Below, in pieces: positions 31,379 to 43,063 of a stretch of DNA of 46,820 nucleotides (within the stretch, counting starts at the first letter, position 1; each line of letters opens with the position of its first letter). The position numbers and the translations under genes were made by a program. The notes beneath the pieces are model-generated. The model searched no databases, had not been told where the DNA came from, and saw only the letters and a list, made by a program, of their open reading frames with translations. The stretch is from NCBI GenBank assembly GCA_032433595.1, contig JASWJB010000333.1, positions 1-46,820 of the forward strand, in the 5' to 3' direction. The stretch is from Conoideocrella luteorostrata. Taxonomy: Eukaryota > Ascomycota > Sordariomycetes > Hypocreales > Clavicipitaceae.

Positions 31379-33408
31379 AGTGACTTTTTCGGTAAAAAAA
31401 TAAATATGCGAGTGGCGATGGGAAAGGCTTGCTCGAGAGAATCGTAGTGCTTTTCGTTTCCTAAGTGTGAAGATGTACGCGGTGATGGGCAAGGCAAGAC
31501 TTGCTCCAGAGAATGGAAGCACCAGAGCTTTAATATACTTTTATGGCTGCAAAACAAGGCGTGTCTGTAATTGCTCACGACTAGCCTCATGTTGACAACC
31601 TCGCCCTTTCACGTCATTCTTTGTGGCAGTGAGTGTACTCATGGACAGTTCTGAGGCAAACAGGGCTTCGTCCGGGTCTCTCAAGGCTGCCAGGCCCGGA
31701 AATTCAAGACAGGCCTGATAGTGCCAGTAGCCTTATTGGTCAATCCCATTGACTCAAGGTCCGTGAAACAAAAAATATACCAGCGTATAAGGTAGCCATA
31801 GTCAATTAGACCCCATGCAGGCACCTCTGAGGATGGTGCCTGCGCATGTTGGCGCAATTCAACAGGCAAATGTGGATTCGGAGTGACACGGCGCAGTTGC
31901 TCGCTCACGGTACACTTTCGCTCACGGGGGCTGGTCGGTTCGTGACAGGTGTAGACATTGTTATTGTTTGCGAACCATTTCAGTCCAGTCCAATCCAGTC
32001 CAGGTCAGTCCGCAAGAAAATGATTCGGAAGTCTGCATGTTTGCCTAAGCTGAGCAGTTTCGCCTGTAGACTAGTCGACTAGTTGCTCGGAGGTCTCCGC
32101 CACGAGAAAACTTTGGTTGAGCTTCACAGTAGGCCCAAGGCGTCCTCAGTCACCGGTCATCTGCTCTCCTACGGCCGGGCTTAGTCGGTACCGACGTGTG
32201 GGGCAAGTAGCATCAAATCCACGCGCAAATGCACCCCGAACTCAATGGCTGGTACCGGAGGTCAGAACTCGTCGTGAGAGAGGGAGTTGGGAGGAGTCTG
32301 CCCGCCTCGCCTCATCTGCTCGGTGTTGAAGAGCCCAGTGATGCTTGCATAGCCAGCCTCGGTAGGTAGGCTTTCCCGAAATATCGGCATGGATTGGACG
32401 CCAGATTGACACAATTGCCCGGTGTTATGTTCTCGAAGGAAGCGCACGTCCTTTACTGAAATAAGTGAGGGGGGTGGGTAGCTCCGTGGCTGACTTCTAG
32501 GATCGAGGTTCTTTGCTTGCCTCGTCAGCAATGGAAACTGGACAAATGGGGCTGAACGATTGAGGCTTTGTTCAATCCTACTTACCTGGGAAGATCAAGC
32601 TTTGACTACCTAGGATTTTAGTTAGTTAGGCTGGCGAACAAAGGTGGACCAGCCCAACAACCCCAATCCACACACCGCTCGAAGTGCTGCGTGCCAGGTG
32701 AGCAGGCGCAGTCGTCGTAAGGCGTCGCGTTTCAAGGCTACATGCTCCGTAGAGTAATCGCGTACCGAGTACGGAGTACCGAGTACAGTATTCGAACAAT
32801 AAAATCAGTGTATTCGAGAGTTCCGACGCGTTGTTGGCGTGAGAGTAATCCGCCCTCTTAATAGCCCGCTTGATCATATTGGGCAGAAACGTACTATGTC
32901 ATCAACATATCGGGTGTCATTTGTTTCATAAATCGTGCGCACAATGTAGCCAATAGATTACGGAGTAGAGTACGGAGTAGACAGCTTCCTATCATGTGAC
33001 TGACTCTACATTGAGCAATAGTTGCACTGCAACTCAGGTATTGTCCGAAGCAATGCGTACTGCGCAGCATTGAGCTACAGCAGCACCCCGAGCGCTTCAG
33101 CTTGACGTCATCGGCGCTAACTTGAGCTTGGAAATTAAACAGCGACATTAAGATAAACCCCCTCGTGTGGTCCGGTCCGTGATCGCCATTTTCTTCGCAA
33201 CAAACATTGACCCTTTCTTCCTCCTCAAACTTGCGCAATCGGTCATCGTAATCCCTTCGCTCAACCCACGCGAGACTCTCAAACGACGTGTTCGAGCATT
33301 CTTTAAGCGCATGCTGCAATTGTCGCTCCGACCGCTGTGTTTCACCAATAAAATTATCCCGACATAACCAAAAACCGCTCAGTGTCGCATCACGTTGCGT
33401 CGCGCATC
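31379..33408. other. Intergenic region with TACGGAGTA copies
   Basis: About 2 kb without a supportable gene. It contains CCAGTCCAATCC-type short tandem repeats near 31981-32010 and three TACGGAGTA 9-mers (32770, 32959, 32971). The 141-codon minus ORF at 32894-33319 lacks family features and overlaps the presumed promoter of the next gene. Confidence 0.5.
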
Positions 33409-34041
33409 ATGGGCTTTTTCAGCGCCACAGTCAGCTATTTCGCCTTTTCGGCGCTACACCTTGTGTGCTTCGCATTGGCACTAGCAGTTTGTGGGCTGTA
33501 CGGCCAGGATCTTAATAGTGCCAACAAGCAGCACAAGTATGCCGACTCCAAATGGGTAAGGACTCCTTGAAGCAGGCGCAAGCTTTACCTGCCGGTGCTG
33601 TGGTCTGAAAGCGGAACAGGAGCTGACCAGGAGCCATCCTTACAGGTGTATGCTGTTGTAGTCGGTGCACTGTCCTCAGTAACTTGTGTCGTCTACTTTA
33701 TTCCTGCACTTTTGCGCCACTCTGGCGTGGTCGGGGCTGCTTGGAACTTCATACTTTTCATTCTCTGGATCGCCTTGTTTGGCGTTTTCGGCTCAGTACG
33801 TTTGAGCATTGCACGGATACCAGTGCTAGGGCCTTGAATTTGAATGCTAACAAGCTGCCCGCTCCAGATGTTCATACACGAAAATCCAGAAGGTGACAGC
33901 GGCATTCAGCGCATGAAGAACGCCGTCTGGATTGATCTCGTGAGCGCTCTTCTCTGGCTGTTCTCCTCCGTTGGTGCCTTCGTCTATTGGTGGAGACACC
34001 GTGACAACCGCTCCCAATTTACCGGGCGCGCTCGTGTTTAA
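33409..34041 (+). CDS. MARVEL-like four-transmembrane protein
   Basis: Three exons, 33409-33555, 33646-33795 and 33868-34041, all joined in phase 0, give 156 residues. Four hydrophobic segments are visible: residues about 9-31, 50-69, 80-100 and 121-145. A short luminal or external loop with a charged patch follows helix 1 (NSANKQHKYADSKW). This is the layout of small fungal MARVEL-domain membrane proteins, which sit in plasma membrane or secretory vesicles and may organise membrane domains. The last loop (HENPEGDSGIQRMKNAVWID) also fits. The exact family is inferred from topology, not from a catalytic motif. Confidence 0.8.
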
Positions 34042-37000
34042 GTAATGATACGGTGCCACGGTGAAGAGGTAGAGCCACGAGCTGCAACGTGTTTACCCGC
34101 ACGGAACATGGAGATGAAGTGGAAGTTGAATGAAATACCACCAGTGTTTTTGGCTGTAGGCGTCACGGTGTCAAGGAAACCTCAGCCATCTCGTTGTGGT
34201 GGAATGGGTTTTGAAAGGCATCGCTGTTATAGAGTTGGTAAGGAAGAGGGTGCAAGTGCTATTGATACAGGAAACTCATATTTATAAACTCTCGGCTCGA
34301 TTACATGAAGTCTTATATTAATAGTCCAGTAATGCTAATAATCGTTAATGCACATACAGCAGTCCACCATCATGACTACTCCCCATGCGTTGTTGCATGC
34401 AATACTTACTACCAGCACAGAAGCTGCAGTCATAAGTTTCTTTTGTCCACCGGTATGACTTATTCATGGTGTGGTATCGCGTCAAATTCAACAACGTATT
34501 ATTCCAACAAAAGCTGTAATCAACATTCCGGGCCAATCTTGCCTCTCGCATCTCCATCGCCCTGCCGGACAGAAGGAACCTGTCATCAGGCTTGATACTA
34601 GACGACGATCATCATGCTCGAATGACAATCTTATCGCCACCATCGCGTTGTGACGATATAGTCCTTTCAGATGCAAGCTGCACCTAACGAGACAAAAGTT
34701 ACAGTATACACGCTATTTCGGCAAGGAAGAGTTCTACCGGATGCCATTATTGTTACCATAGGACTTGAAGTGACACCTACGTCGCCGGCTGGGGCGGCTC
34801 AGTAAAATACGGTGCGCAGAACGGTGGTAAGCATCACTACGAATGATGTAACTGGATACCACCACTATTATTGAAAGCGGCGAGGATCTTCAGCAAGCCC
34901 TGGCAGTCGGCACTACTAGCACTGAGATAATGGGGTCGAATTGTGTAGCTTGGCAGTTGGGCACCCGCCAAAGTTGTGGTTTACATGTTCCCTGCATGAG
35001 GGCGCTTTTTGTTGCAGGATTTTGTGAACGCCATTTTAGGTACCCCGGCCACCTAGGTGGCCAACTTCGTGGGTGGCATGCGTTTCGTCTGGATTTTTTT
35101 AGCGTCGTGAGCTAACTGAAAGAGTAGTCTCACTAGATAAATATCATTCGACGCCAGATCAAGCCACTCTGCGAGCTGTATGTCACTGATCGTCAATCAT
35201 GCCGCTTAGATCTTGGAGATCTACAGAGCATAACCACTAGGACACGGTAGACGGGCGCCAAATTGCTGATCAAGGGAGAGGCCAACACGGCCAACCTAAA
35301 CTCAAACCGCAGCATGGAAATTTGATGGCTTTCTCGATGTTTGGGGAAATGGGAATAGTATTTTAATTGGATGTTTACTCCGTAGTCGCCCGTGATTGAC
35401 AGCTTGGTTATACGCAGCTCGGACTGTTGAGGGGGTATCAGATGAATGCCAATTTATTAGTGCTTTGAACTACAGGGACTATCACATCAAGGCCAAGATC
35501 CTGCAGAAGACATCAGACAGGTATTGTACATGTGGATATACAGAATTGCCTCGGGAGCTCGTAGCTTTCCATTACCAAATTCAACCGAAATACAGACCGC
35601 ACCATGACGTGCGACCGTCCCCAGCATTCTCCAAGCATTGTGCGACCTACTATTCCGGCAGGTGGTGGAAACAAAACAACACCAGTAATGGGTGAGGTCG
35701 TGTTGTTGGTGACAGGTGGTGTTTTATTTTCACCGCCCATCCTGGATAAATGTGGTGCACATCACTTTGATAGTGGCGAGGAAGGTAGACTTTGGTGCAT
35801 GAGCTGAGCGAATGGGACAGGCATGAGAGATACTGGCTGGGCACAAGGGTAGTTTAGTGGCATGACGGATAAGGGTCTGAAGACTGAGTGGTGGATGAAC
35901 CTGGACTGGCGGCAGATAAAAGGCATCAACGCATGGTCTGTGCGAGACGGTCGCAGACGGGTCTTGATGCACAATGCAATGGCATTGCCTTTGCCTTTCC
36001 TTGCCTTTTCTTCTGTGATAAGGCGCACCCAGTGATCAGTGATCGTGGTTTCAGTCATTACTACCTACGGAGTTGCGGAGTAGTTGGGTTAAGAATCACA
36101 AAGGCCAACGACGCAAAATACGAGAAACTGCACAGCCCTGTGCTCTGTACTGCATATTCGGTATACCAACAATAAGCGTTTGCCATTTACTAGTAATGGT
36201 CGCGTCGTCCACGAGCTACCTACGAGACGGTGATTTGTTGCGGGTCGGCATGCACAGTGGCAAAATGCAATGCAATCTTAGCGTTAAATTGACGAGCCAC
36301 CGTCTTGAACTGTATGAAGATTGAGTTGGACCGTCTGTTGTGCAAATGAGCCTGACGCCGACGCCCCAACCAGAGGATGACGACTGAGGCCCCACCACAC
36401 ACCTGAGTGACTGCACAGTGAGTTACTCCCTACGGAGTACTCCGTACTCCGTAAAAATACGGGATTTCGTGCTCAGCACGGCATACAAGGGCGTGACCGT
36501 TTCACACACACACGCTTTTTCCGCCTCTACTTAGCATTTCCAAAATTTACGAGCAGCATGTGATGAATCAAGATGTCTCTCCATTTATGCAGGGAAGCAA
36601 ACTTGCTTGGCGCATAATACTGCTTTACACAGGTAGCCGACGGGAGCCCGACTACTTTGCAATGCTTTGTAAATTAGTACACCATTACGGAGTATGGTAA
36701 AATGTACCGAGTACCTATTGGGTTCGTTCGGTACCTGGTCGCCCGTAGGCAAGATCCACTGGCTGGGCCACTGTGACGTAAAAAAGAAGAAGAAAATGGC
36801 CAGTTCACGCCGATGCTACCGAAGCCCTCCACAGGTCCCTCTGCTGAAGCATACCTCTCAGTTTCGGTAGCGCAGGGTGAACAAGGGAGAAGCCAGAAGC
36901 CAGAAGCCAGAAACTCTCTTCGCTGCTCCGTCCTGCGCGGACGCGGACCAAGGGAGATGGGGTCCTGGGGCGCCAAGTCCATGGGCTGCGGGACTCTTTG

Positions 37001-38070
37001 TCCTAGTGCGTGAAAAATGATGCAGGGAAATTTGTATGCGGTTGGTCGATTATAGAAGCCGCGGGCGCCTTTGTGCTCAGTTCGTCAGGCAGGAGGGTAA
37101 CCATCATCACATCAGCGTGGGGTGCGAAGTGCATGTTTTGTCCTTTTGCAATTTTGCTTGTGAGAGTTGCTTGTGAGAGCCTTTTTGGTGATTGGCCATC
37201 TGCAGCGTTGCCAGGCTTGCAAGTGGCACTGCATCCCAACGTGACGAGTCTGGTGAGCGTTGGTACGCCACAGGCACACGGAAGGCACATAACAGCCATC
37301 TAAGTAGGTGCCTCGTGGCCGACGTTTGCCCAGGTGGTGTCTTGTCGTTGACTTGGGAGTGACTTCTCTGGCTATCTTTAGGCGACCATTTTGGTTTCTT
37401 GTGGTTCATAAGCTACCCACTGGTAGTGCTGACTGGCCAGTCACAGCCACCAGGGGTCTGTCTTCCTTTTCCATTGGCCTGACCCTGACGTTGACTCTTC
37501 TCCCTCCGCATGGATTGGTGCACCAGCGTCCTACCTTTCGTTTATAGTTCAAACGTCCAACTTGCAAGGTCTACAAACATCCCGCGAGACGCAGCTTCAA
37601 CTCGATAAGAGGGAACGGAGCATTCGCGGCGGTATCTTGTGTTCACATCACCGGTCGAAAGTATTTCAAACGTATATCCAAGGATCTGCCGACCAGCCCT
37701 GATCCCAAATACAGTCGAAACACCCCACGAATCGTTAGCAGCGCCAAGTCCACCGTACGAATTCGTCGCTTGATGCTGCTCAACATCATCGTACCCCTCC
37801 TACCAAACAAGAGGAAAAAACTCAAAAAAAACTTAAGATCGAGCAGACCTCTCAAGTTTCAATGAGTTTTGATTTCATCCACGACGTTATCGAACTGTCG
37901 TGTCGTGGGTTTTGGTTTGGTGCTTCAAGCTCCCAGAAGTCGCTAGTCGATTAATCATCCATATTTTGTCACCATCGTGGTCCCCAAACTACCAACAAGG
38001 CCTATCCGACGAAAATATCGATCCAGGGCCAGATCCAACATTTTGTCGTTGTGCGTCTGATCTTGTCACC
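34042..38070. other. Long intergenic region
   Basis: About 4 kb with no supportable gene on either strand. It holds a 16-bp perfect palindrome (35047-35062), an imperfect inverted repeat (35664-35734), a tandem AAGCCAG repeat (36892-36911) and five TACGGAGTA copies (35376, 36431, 36438, 36445, 36686), three of them overlapping. The last part is probably the long leader of the next gene. Confidence 0.5.
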
Positions 38071-39848
38071 ATGGCTAGCTTTGCAAGGTCATTCAAGTCG
38101 CCAACGGTACTTTTATCACCTCGCTGTCGTCCTGGAATGCCCGGTCGCACATTGTCCAACTCCTCCGAGCTGTCACTGACCCCGACCACCGTCGCAGCAC
38201 ACCAACAGACGGACTACTTTGTCGACAAGCCGGTAACATCGGCACCACACACGCCGTCCCTGTCTCCTGCCATTGGTTCTTTCGCTAACGAGGAGTCCCA
38301 ATCTGCCAGAGGTGAGTACTGAAGAGACATGGTCGCATTTCACGCTCTTCTTTCATTGGTTTTGGATGTCTCGCCCAGCTATCGCAACATCCCTTTGCGA
38401 CCCAGTTATTCCCGTCGAAGTCGTCTCACTGCTTAGCCTGCACCACAAACACCGATCTACCACACCCAAAACCCTTTCATTCGCGTTGTGGTCGAGCGTG
38501 GTTTGCCAAGACCTCGTCCAATACGGCAAGGGCTTGGCGGCTAGCCCGTCTGGATAAAATCAGGCCGTAACAACCACAACCCCACACACAATCATCACCA
38601 CCTCCAAACAACTGTCCAGCACATCGCGGGGTACAGCAAACGCCCACTGCACCCTTAGCGCCACCACTGTCCACCGTAATACGGCAACTTGCCAAATGGC
38701 AGACAATGGCTGGGACGGGCGGCGCGACCGTTCGTCACGCTACATCGAGCGCCCAGTGGATCTGACAACGTTTTACCCTTTCCGTCCTGCCCGAAATCCT
38801 AATGATGATGCTGATCGAATCTGTGATTGCCGTGGCTGCCGTCGCCTTCGAGACCCATATCCCACCGACACATGCGGAGTACATAATAGTTGCACTTTCG
38901 CTTCCCCTTGCTAATTTACTTCGTTTCCTATACAGGCAGCCCAGAATCCACTGTCAACTCTCCCGCATTTAATAACAGCAACCCCATTTCTATTGAACTT
39001 CCAAATTTCAGAAAACTTAGTTCGGGTCCTACTTGTACACCCCCAGAACCATTATCGGCTCGAGGTGATCTTCCAGGGTAAGATGTTGAAACTCTGAACT
39101 CATATGACCTTACGTTCGCATTTCTAACTCCACGCTCTTTAGAGGATACTTTCCTTTACATGAAGATCCTAAAGGCAGAGTTCATCGACCGCATCCATTC
39201 TTTCATGATTCCGCCTATTCGCGACACAACCGAGCCTCGGATTCTATCACTATGCAAGCGGAGCGAGCTAGAACCTCACATGCCGCCTTCTCTGCGTCCA
39301 TGACCCATTCGAGCACTCCGGTATCCTCGTATATTGCTCCGGGGTTTCACGACGCTCCCTTGCCAGTAGGCAAATACTATCCCTCAAACTACGAGCAGCA
39401 ACACCCACCGCCCCGTTCGGACCATCTGCTGCCAGCAAACTTCACGGACCGGACGTCATCTTCGATTAGATCAGATTCTCAGGTACCGCAACTAAGACCT
39501 GGAACATCTAACAGTGACAATAATCAAATGGAAATGCGGCGAAAAATGCAACAGTATCAGCGAGACATGATTGCTCAAGCTGCAATGGTTTTAGATTCGT
39601 CAAGCAAGACGGCAACTCCCGGCATGTCTCTGAATGGACTACCAATTAAGGATATATGGCATTCGGGATCATCATCTCAAAAGCCTTTGTCGCCGAGGCT
39701 ACATCCTTTAGGCAGCCCAGGACCAGTTACACCAATGGAGCTTGAGTCAAGTGGATGTAATTACCTTGATATGGGGATTAAATCCTCGTCTCTCTCCGAG
39801 CATGGACTTGCTCCCTCTGGTGCTGGCCTCACTGCAAATTCTCTTTGA
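38071..39848 (+). CDS. Uncharacterised Ser/Pro-rich protein
   Basis: Three exons, 38071-38311, 38936-39077 and 39143-39848, give 362 residues. The start has a strong context (CACCATGG). The first intron is 624 nt, far longer than the others in this window. The protein is largely disordered and rich in Ser, Pro, Asn and His. Short conserved-looking blocks are SLTPTTVAAHQQTDYF, SNPISIELPNFRKL, PPEPLSARGDLPGGYFPLHE, GFHDAPLPVGKYYPSNYE and PLSPRLHPLGSPGPVTPMEL. No catalytic or DNA-binding domain can be seen. It resembles uncharacterised Sordariomycete proteins; a regulatory role is only conceivable. A basic segment RRKMQQYQRDMIAQAAMV may form a helix. Confidence 0.75.
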
Positions 39849-40708
39849 AAGCTTGGTGTCTCCTGCTAAAGTCAGACTATCGGACATGGACAGCATTTAA
39901 CAAAAAAAAAATCACATTCGCCGGTAGCCTTGAACAAAACTAGGATATGATCTTGCACTTCACAGCGGTTAGTAGCATTTTTGGCGCTGGGTGGATTATT
40001 AGTTAGTCTGTATCGGCAGAACCTGCATTCTGCATGGAGTTATGGGCAGGCAAACCCGGGACACATTGGTCTCATCGTGACGATCTGTATGATACCCTTA
40101 GAGTACACATGAATGGATTCAAACAGGCTTTCGCCATAACACACGGCAATATTGATGTCCTTAATTTTGCGCCCTGTGCTATAAGAATAACGATGTCGCA
40201 ACGTGACAAAGACTGGCGTGCAGGTTGCAGGTCCATTGGTCCAGACCGACGGGACGCCAAGTAGGTCTCGTATTGCTAGGAATGCCTTTGAATGACGTTG
40301 GCATGAGCTGCATACGGCCTGGCCAGTCATTGGGTACCACGGCACACCGGCTGGACTAGAGCTCACCCCCATTTTTCCCGAGGCTCTCAAGTATTGATAT
40401 TATGAAAAGTTGGGAGGGTGGTTCGACAACGCTATTGGCCACAATGCAGAGCGGCTCGTAATTGTTTTGGTCTTTTATTAGCAACTGCAGGACGGTCGCA
40501 TAGCCATGCATCAAAGTCGTCCTACTAGCCTACAGTATAAAGAGAGCTTACTCCAGCCTCCCGGCCACACATTCATTTTCCCTTCAGTCGACCACAATTC
40601 TACTCCGTCAGCGTCGTGCACGTACGGCAAAGCCACACATTCCCGCCTCTTTCAATCCCAAATTCGTTAGCATTGCCAAAGAGGAAGCCGAAAAAAGAAG
40701 AGAGCAAG
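39849..40708. other. Intergenic region upstream of thioredoxin
   Basis: About 860 bp, no gene seen. A TATAAA at 40536-40541, about 170 bp before the ATG, fits a TATA box for the thioredoxin gene. Confidence 0.5.
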
Positions 40709-41044
40709 ATGGCTCCAACAGTATCCGACCCAACGGTTCAAATATCGTCTACAAATCAGTTTGATCTTCTGCTCAAGGAAAAGCCTCGCCTTGTTGCCGA
40801 TTTCACAAGCAATTACTGCAAACCATGCGGGTTCATTACGGGCAAATACGTTCAATTGGCAAGACAGTACAAGAACGTGACGTTTGTGATGGTAGATGTT
40901 GATAAGAACAGGGCGTTGGCGGAGAGATATGCAGTTACGGGCATGCCTGCGTTTTTGATGTTTTGCAGAGCAAAGAAGGTGGATGAGTGCTTTGGGCTAG
41001 ATGAGGCGGCCTTGGAAGGAAGGGTGAAGAAACTGGCTTCCTGA
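40709..41044 (+). CDS. Thioredoxin-family protein
   Basis: An intronless gene of 111 residues; the ATG at 40709 was chosen over an upstream GTG. The thioredoxin fold elements are present: LVADFTSNYCKPCGF with redox pair C37 and C40, VTFVMVDVDKN, and the cis-proline in TGMPAF (P80). The active site is YCKPC instead of the canonical WCGPC, which suggests a changed redox potential or partner. No targeting signal is obvious, so it is probably cytosolic. It reduces protein disulfides, with electrons from thioredoxin reductase in the usual pathway. Confidence 0.88.
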   Translation: MAPTVSDPTVQISSTNQFDLLLKEKPRLVADFTSNYCKPCGFITGKYVQLARQYKNVTFVMVDVDKNRALAERYAVTGMPAFLMFCRAKKVDECFGLDEAALEGRVKKLAS

Positions 41045-41974
41045 TCTAATGGGTACATGTTGACATCCATACGTGCATACATGGACGGATGAGTAGTTAG
41101 TTGTAAGCATACGCGAGCGACGGATGAAGGTATGGGCTGAAGGGTTGCTTTGATATGTGGAAGAGCAAAGTAGTTTAAAAAGTCCTATATACTGATATTC
41201 ATAAATATATATTTGGTCGGAAATACATTGTCTTGTACTAATGGCAGGGGTGGCCGTTGGCAATGGAGCGGTGAGAGGACATCGCGATTCCGATTCCGAT
41301 TCCGATTCCTTGATTTGGTCGCTTCGCTAGAGATGTAACCCTCCTGCTCACACTTCGATGACGCCATAGGCCGGACACCACAATATACTCGAAAGGTTGC
41401 GCGCCCGTGAGAACCATGCACGTTAAAATAATATCAGAAAACTGTGGTGCTTAAAACACTATGAAAGCATTGCATAAAGCGCATGTTACAAGTAGGGAAG
41501 CATATACTGCGAGTCATGTGAAATAGACCACGGCCATAGGAGGGCTGATTTTTTTTTGACCCGACATACAATTGCAGATAAAGTAGGTGTCCGACCGGTC
41601 ACAGTAAATACTTACCTTCTTCCTTAGCCACATTTTCGAATTTTTCAACCAGATTATCGTAGTTGGTTTCGGGAATTTGGCATCCATGGCTATTGTCTGG
41701 TGAGGAATCGAGCGCTTGCATTCAGGTATGAAGCAGGACAAGAATCACATTTCGAAGTCTGCTCTGAGTCTTCTGCTTGCGGTTTGCGTTGTTCACAAGT
41801 TCGTCGCACAGAGCAACACGAATCAACAACCTAGTTTCCAATTGTCACCCACATAACCGCAGGATCTAATTAGGTGCAGACCAATCTGTTAGATTCTAAA
41901 TAGAATCTATAGCTATAATGAGAGATGTAACTAATATTGTTTGTGAATTGTTTGCTGAATGCATGCAGGGTAGG
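41045..41974. other. Intergenic region
   Basis: No supportable gene. A short tandem array of four GATTCC units lies at 41286-41309, and A/T-rich patches near 41200-41215. Confidence 0.5.
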
Positions 41975-42440
41975 GAATTCAGAGAGCTGATACTAAGTCG
42001 AGAGCCTAAGATCATTACTCTCCGCGCTGTAAAACCACGACCGCCCTCCAGCGGTAAAGTACCAAACTCGCGCTGCCTCATTCCATTTACACTTTATGAG
42101 ACTGAAGATTCTCATCGAGATATCGCAATTCATCCTTCTCAAATCGCCAGTATATCTCTGCATACTCGTTCCAAGCCCATGGTCGGCCCAGAACAGCTGG
42201 ACAGATAACTTTGAGCTCCAATGATTGACGTGTGTCGGGTCTTCTAGCAAGCATGTGACGAACCGCGTTCTCCATGTTAGTGAGATCTACACTGTTCATC
42301 TCAACAGCATTAAGAAGATTGCGAGCGGTGGATCGGACATCGAGACTATGTTGCATGCAAACAAGCATACAAGCAGCACCACGGCTTATACTGAATTGCG
42401 CCTGTGATTGTTTCAGGTATTGAGCAAGGTTTGCTACAGC
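41975..42440 (-). pseudogene. Shortened copy of the 28-29 kb nucleotidyltransferase gene
   Basis: The sequence closely matches 28174-28990 on the same strand, roughly nine bases in ten by eye, but lacks about 360 bp that correspond to 28525-28885. The loss removes the DxD motif and the centre of the fold and joins the part just after the GG motif to the C-terminal part. The reading frame stays open over the joint. A second change near 42090 puts the last 30 codons into another frame, and the Ser/Gly of the GG motif is altered (SISRGAAC). The 5' end is broken by a GAA microsatellite and a transposable element; homology to the 5' flank resumes at 42750. It cannot encode a working enzyme. Confidence 0.8.
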
Positions 42441-42450
42441 TTGAGCGGCC

Positions 42451-42476
42451 GAGAAGAAGAAGAAGAAGAAGAAGAA
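42451..42476. repeat. GAA microsatellite
   Basis: About eight GAA units lie directly next to the left end of the 232-bp element and inside the decayed nucleotidyltransferase copy. Confidence 0.85.
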
Positions 42477-42708
42477 GCGGGGGACAGTTTAACTGAGCCA
42501 TCGAGGTAGCATTAACTCCGCAAGAGATTAATGCCTTAGCGACCAAAAACAGGGAAAAAAAAAAAAAAAACTATTATATAGCTTAAATAGCGATTTAAGT
42601 AATAAGTTTAATTAATAATAAGCTTTAATTGCATCTGTGGTGGGCGTTCGAATTAAAAGGGTCAATTAGACAATGCGGACGAAATGGCTCAGTTAAACTG
42701 TCCCCCGC
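42477..42708. mobile_element. 232-bp non-autonomous element with perfect 25-bp TIRs
   Basis: The left end 42477-42501 (GCGGGGGACAGTTTAACTGA...) is the exact reverse complement of 42684-42708. The interior is A/T-rich, with an A-run at 42555-42570, and has no ORF. This is the form of a MITE or internally deleted DNA transposon. The flanks (GAAGAA on the left, ATGGGT on the right) show no clear target duplication, perhaps hidden by the GAA repeat. Related fragments lie at 25911, 28017 and 46707. The superfamily cannot be named without the transposase. Confidence 0.85.
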
Positions 42709-43063
42709 ATGGGTCGGTAGCCATCAACGCTCTAGACTCGAATATTGTAGAGCTGTGAATCTCGCAGTTTGGTTGAAGTGAGGCGTAATTGATTGGAAGA
42801 TGTCTGTGCCCCGCTCCCAGTTTAGAGCACGTGAGTTGGCGTCTCGCGTTAATGGGTGAGTCCCACTCACCTGCCGCGTCCCGCGAAACACATAGGAACA
42901 GAATCATGACGATATTGTACCGACAGCATCACGCATCACACGATACACCACGCGTTGATGCATGTGCTGCCATTTGGCAAGCCATGTATACTCAGGAGCC
43001 ATGTCCTACGCCGTGAGGAAGATAGACTCTTCCCTAGCACAAGGGTCTTCTGGGGAAGCTCCA
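42709..43063. other. Gap upstream of the ZGRF1-like gene
   Basis: It starts with residual homology to the 5' flank of the nucleotidyltransferase gene (42750-42790, compare 29068-29100). The rest is probably the promoter and leader of the next gene. Confidence 0.5.

Noticed and set aside
38696..38914. 72-codon ORF inside the long intron
   Set aside because: Not supported as a separate gene; kept only as a possible alternative exon in the findings.
42962..43063. Upstream Mets of the ZGRF1-like ORF
   Set aside because: The domain begins at 43064 and the upstream residues are unlike the family start.
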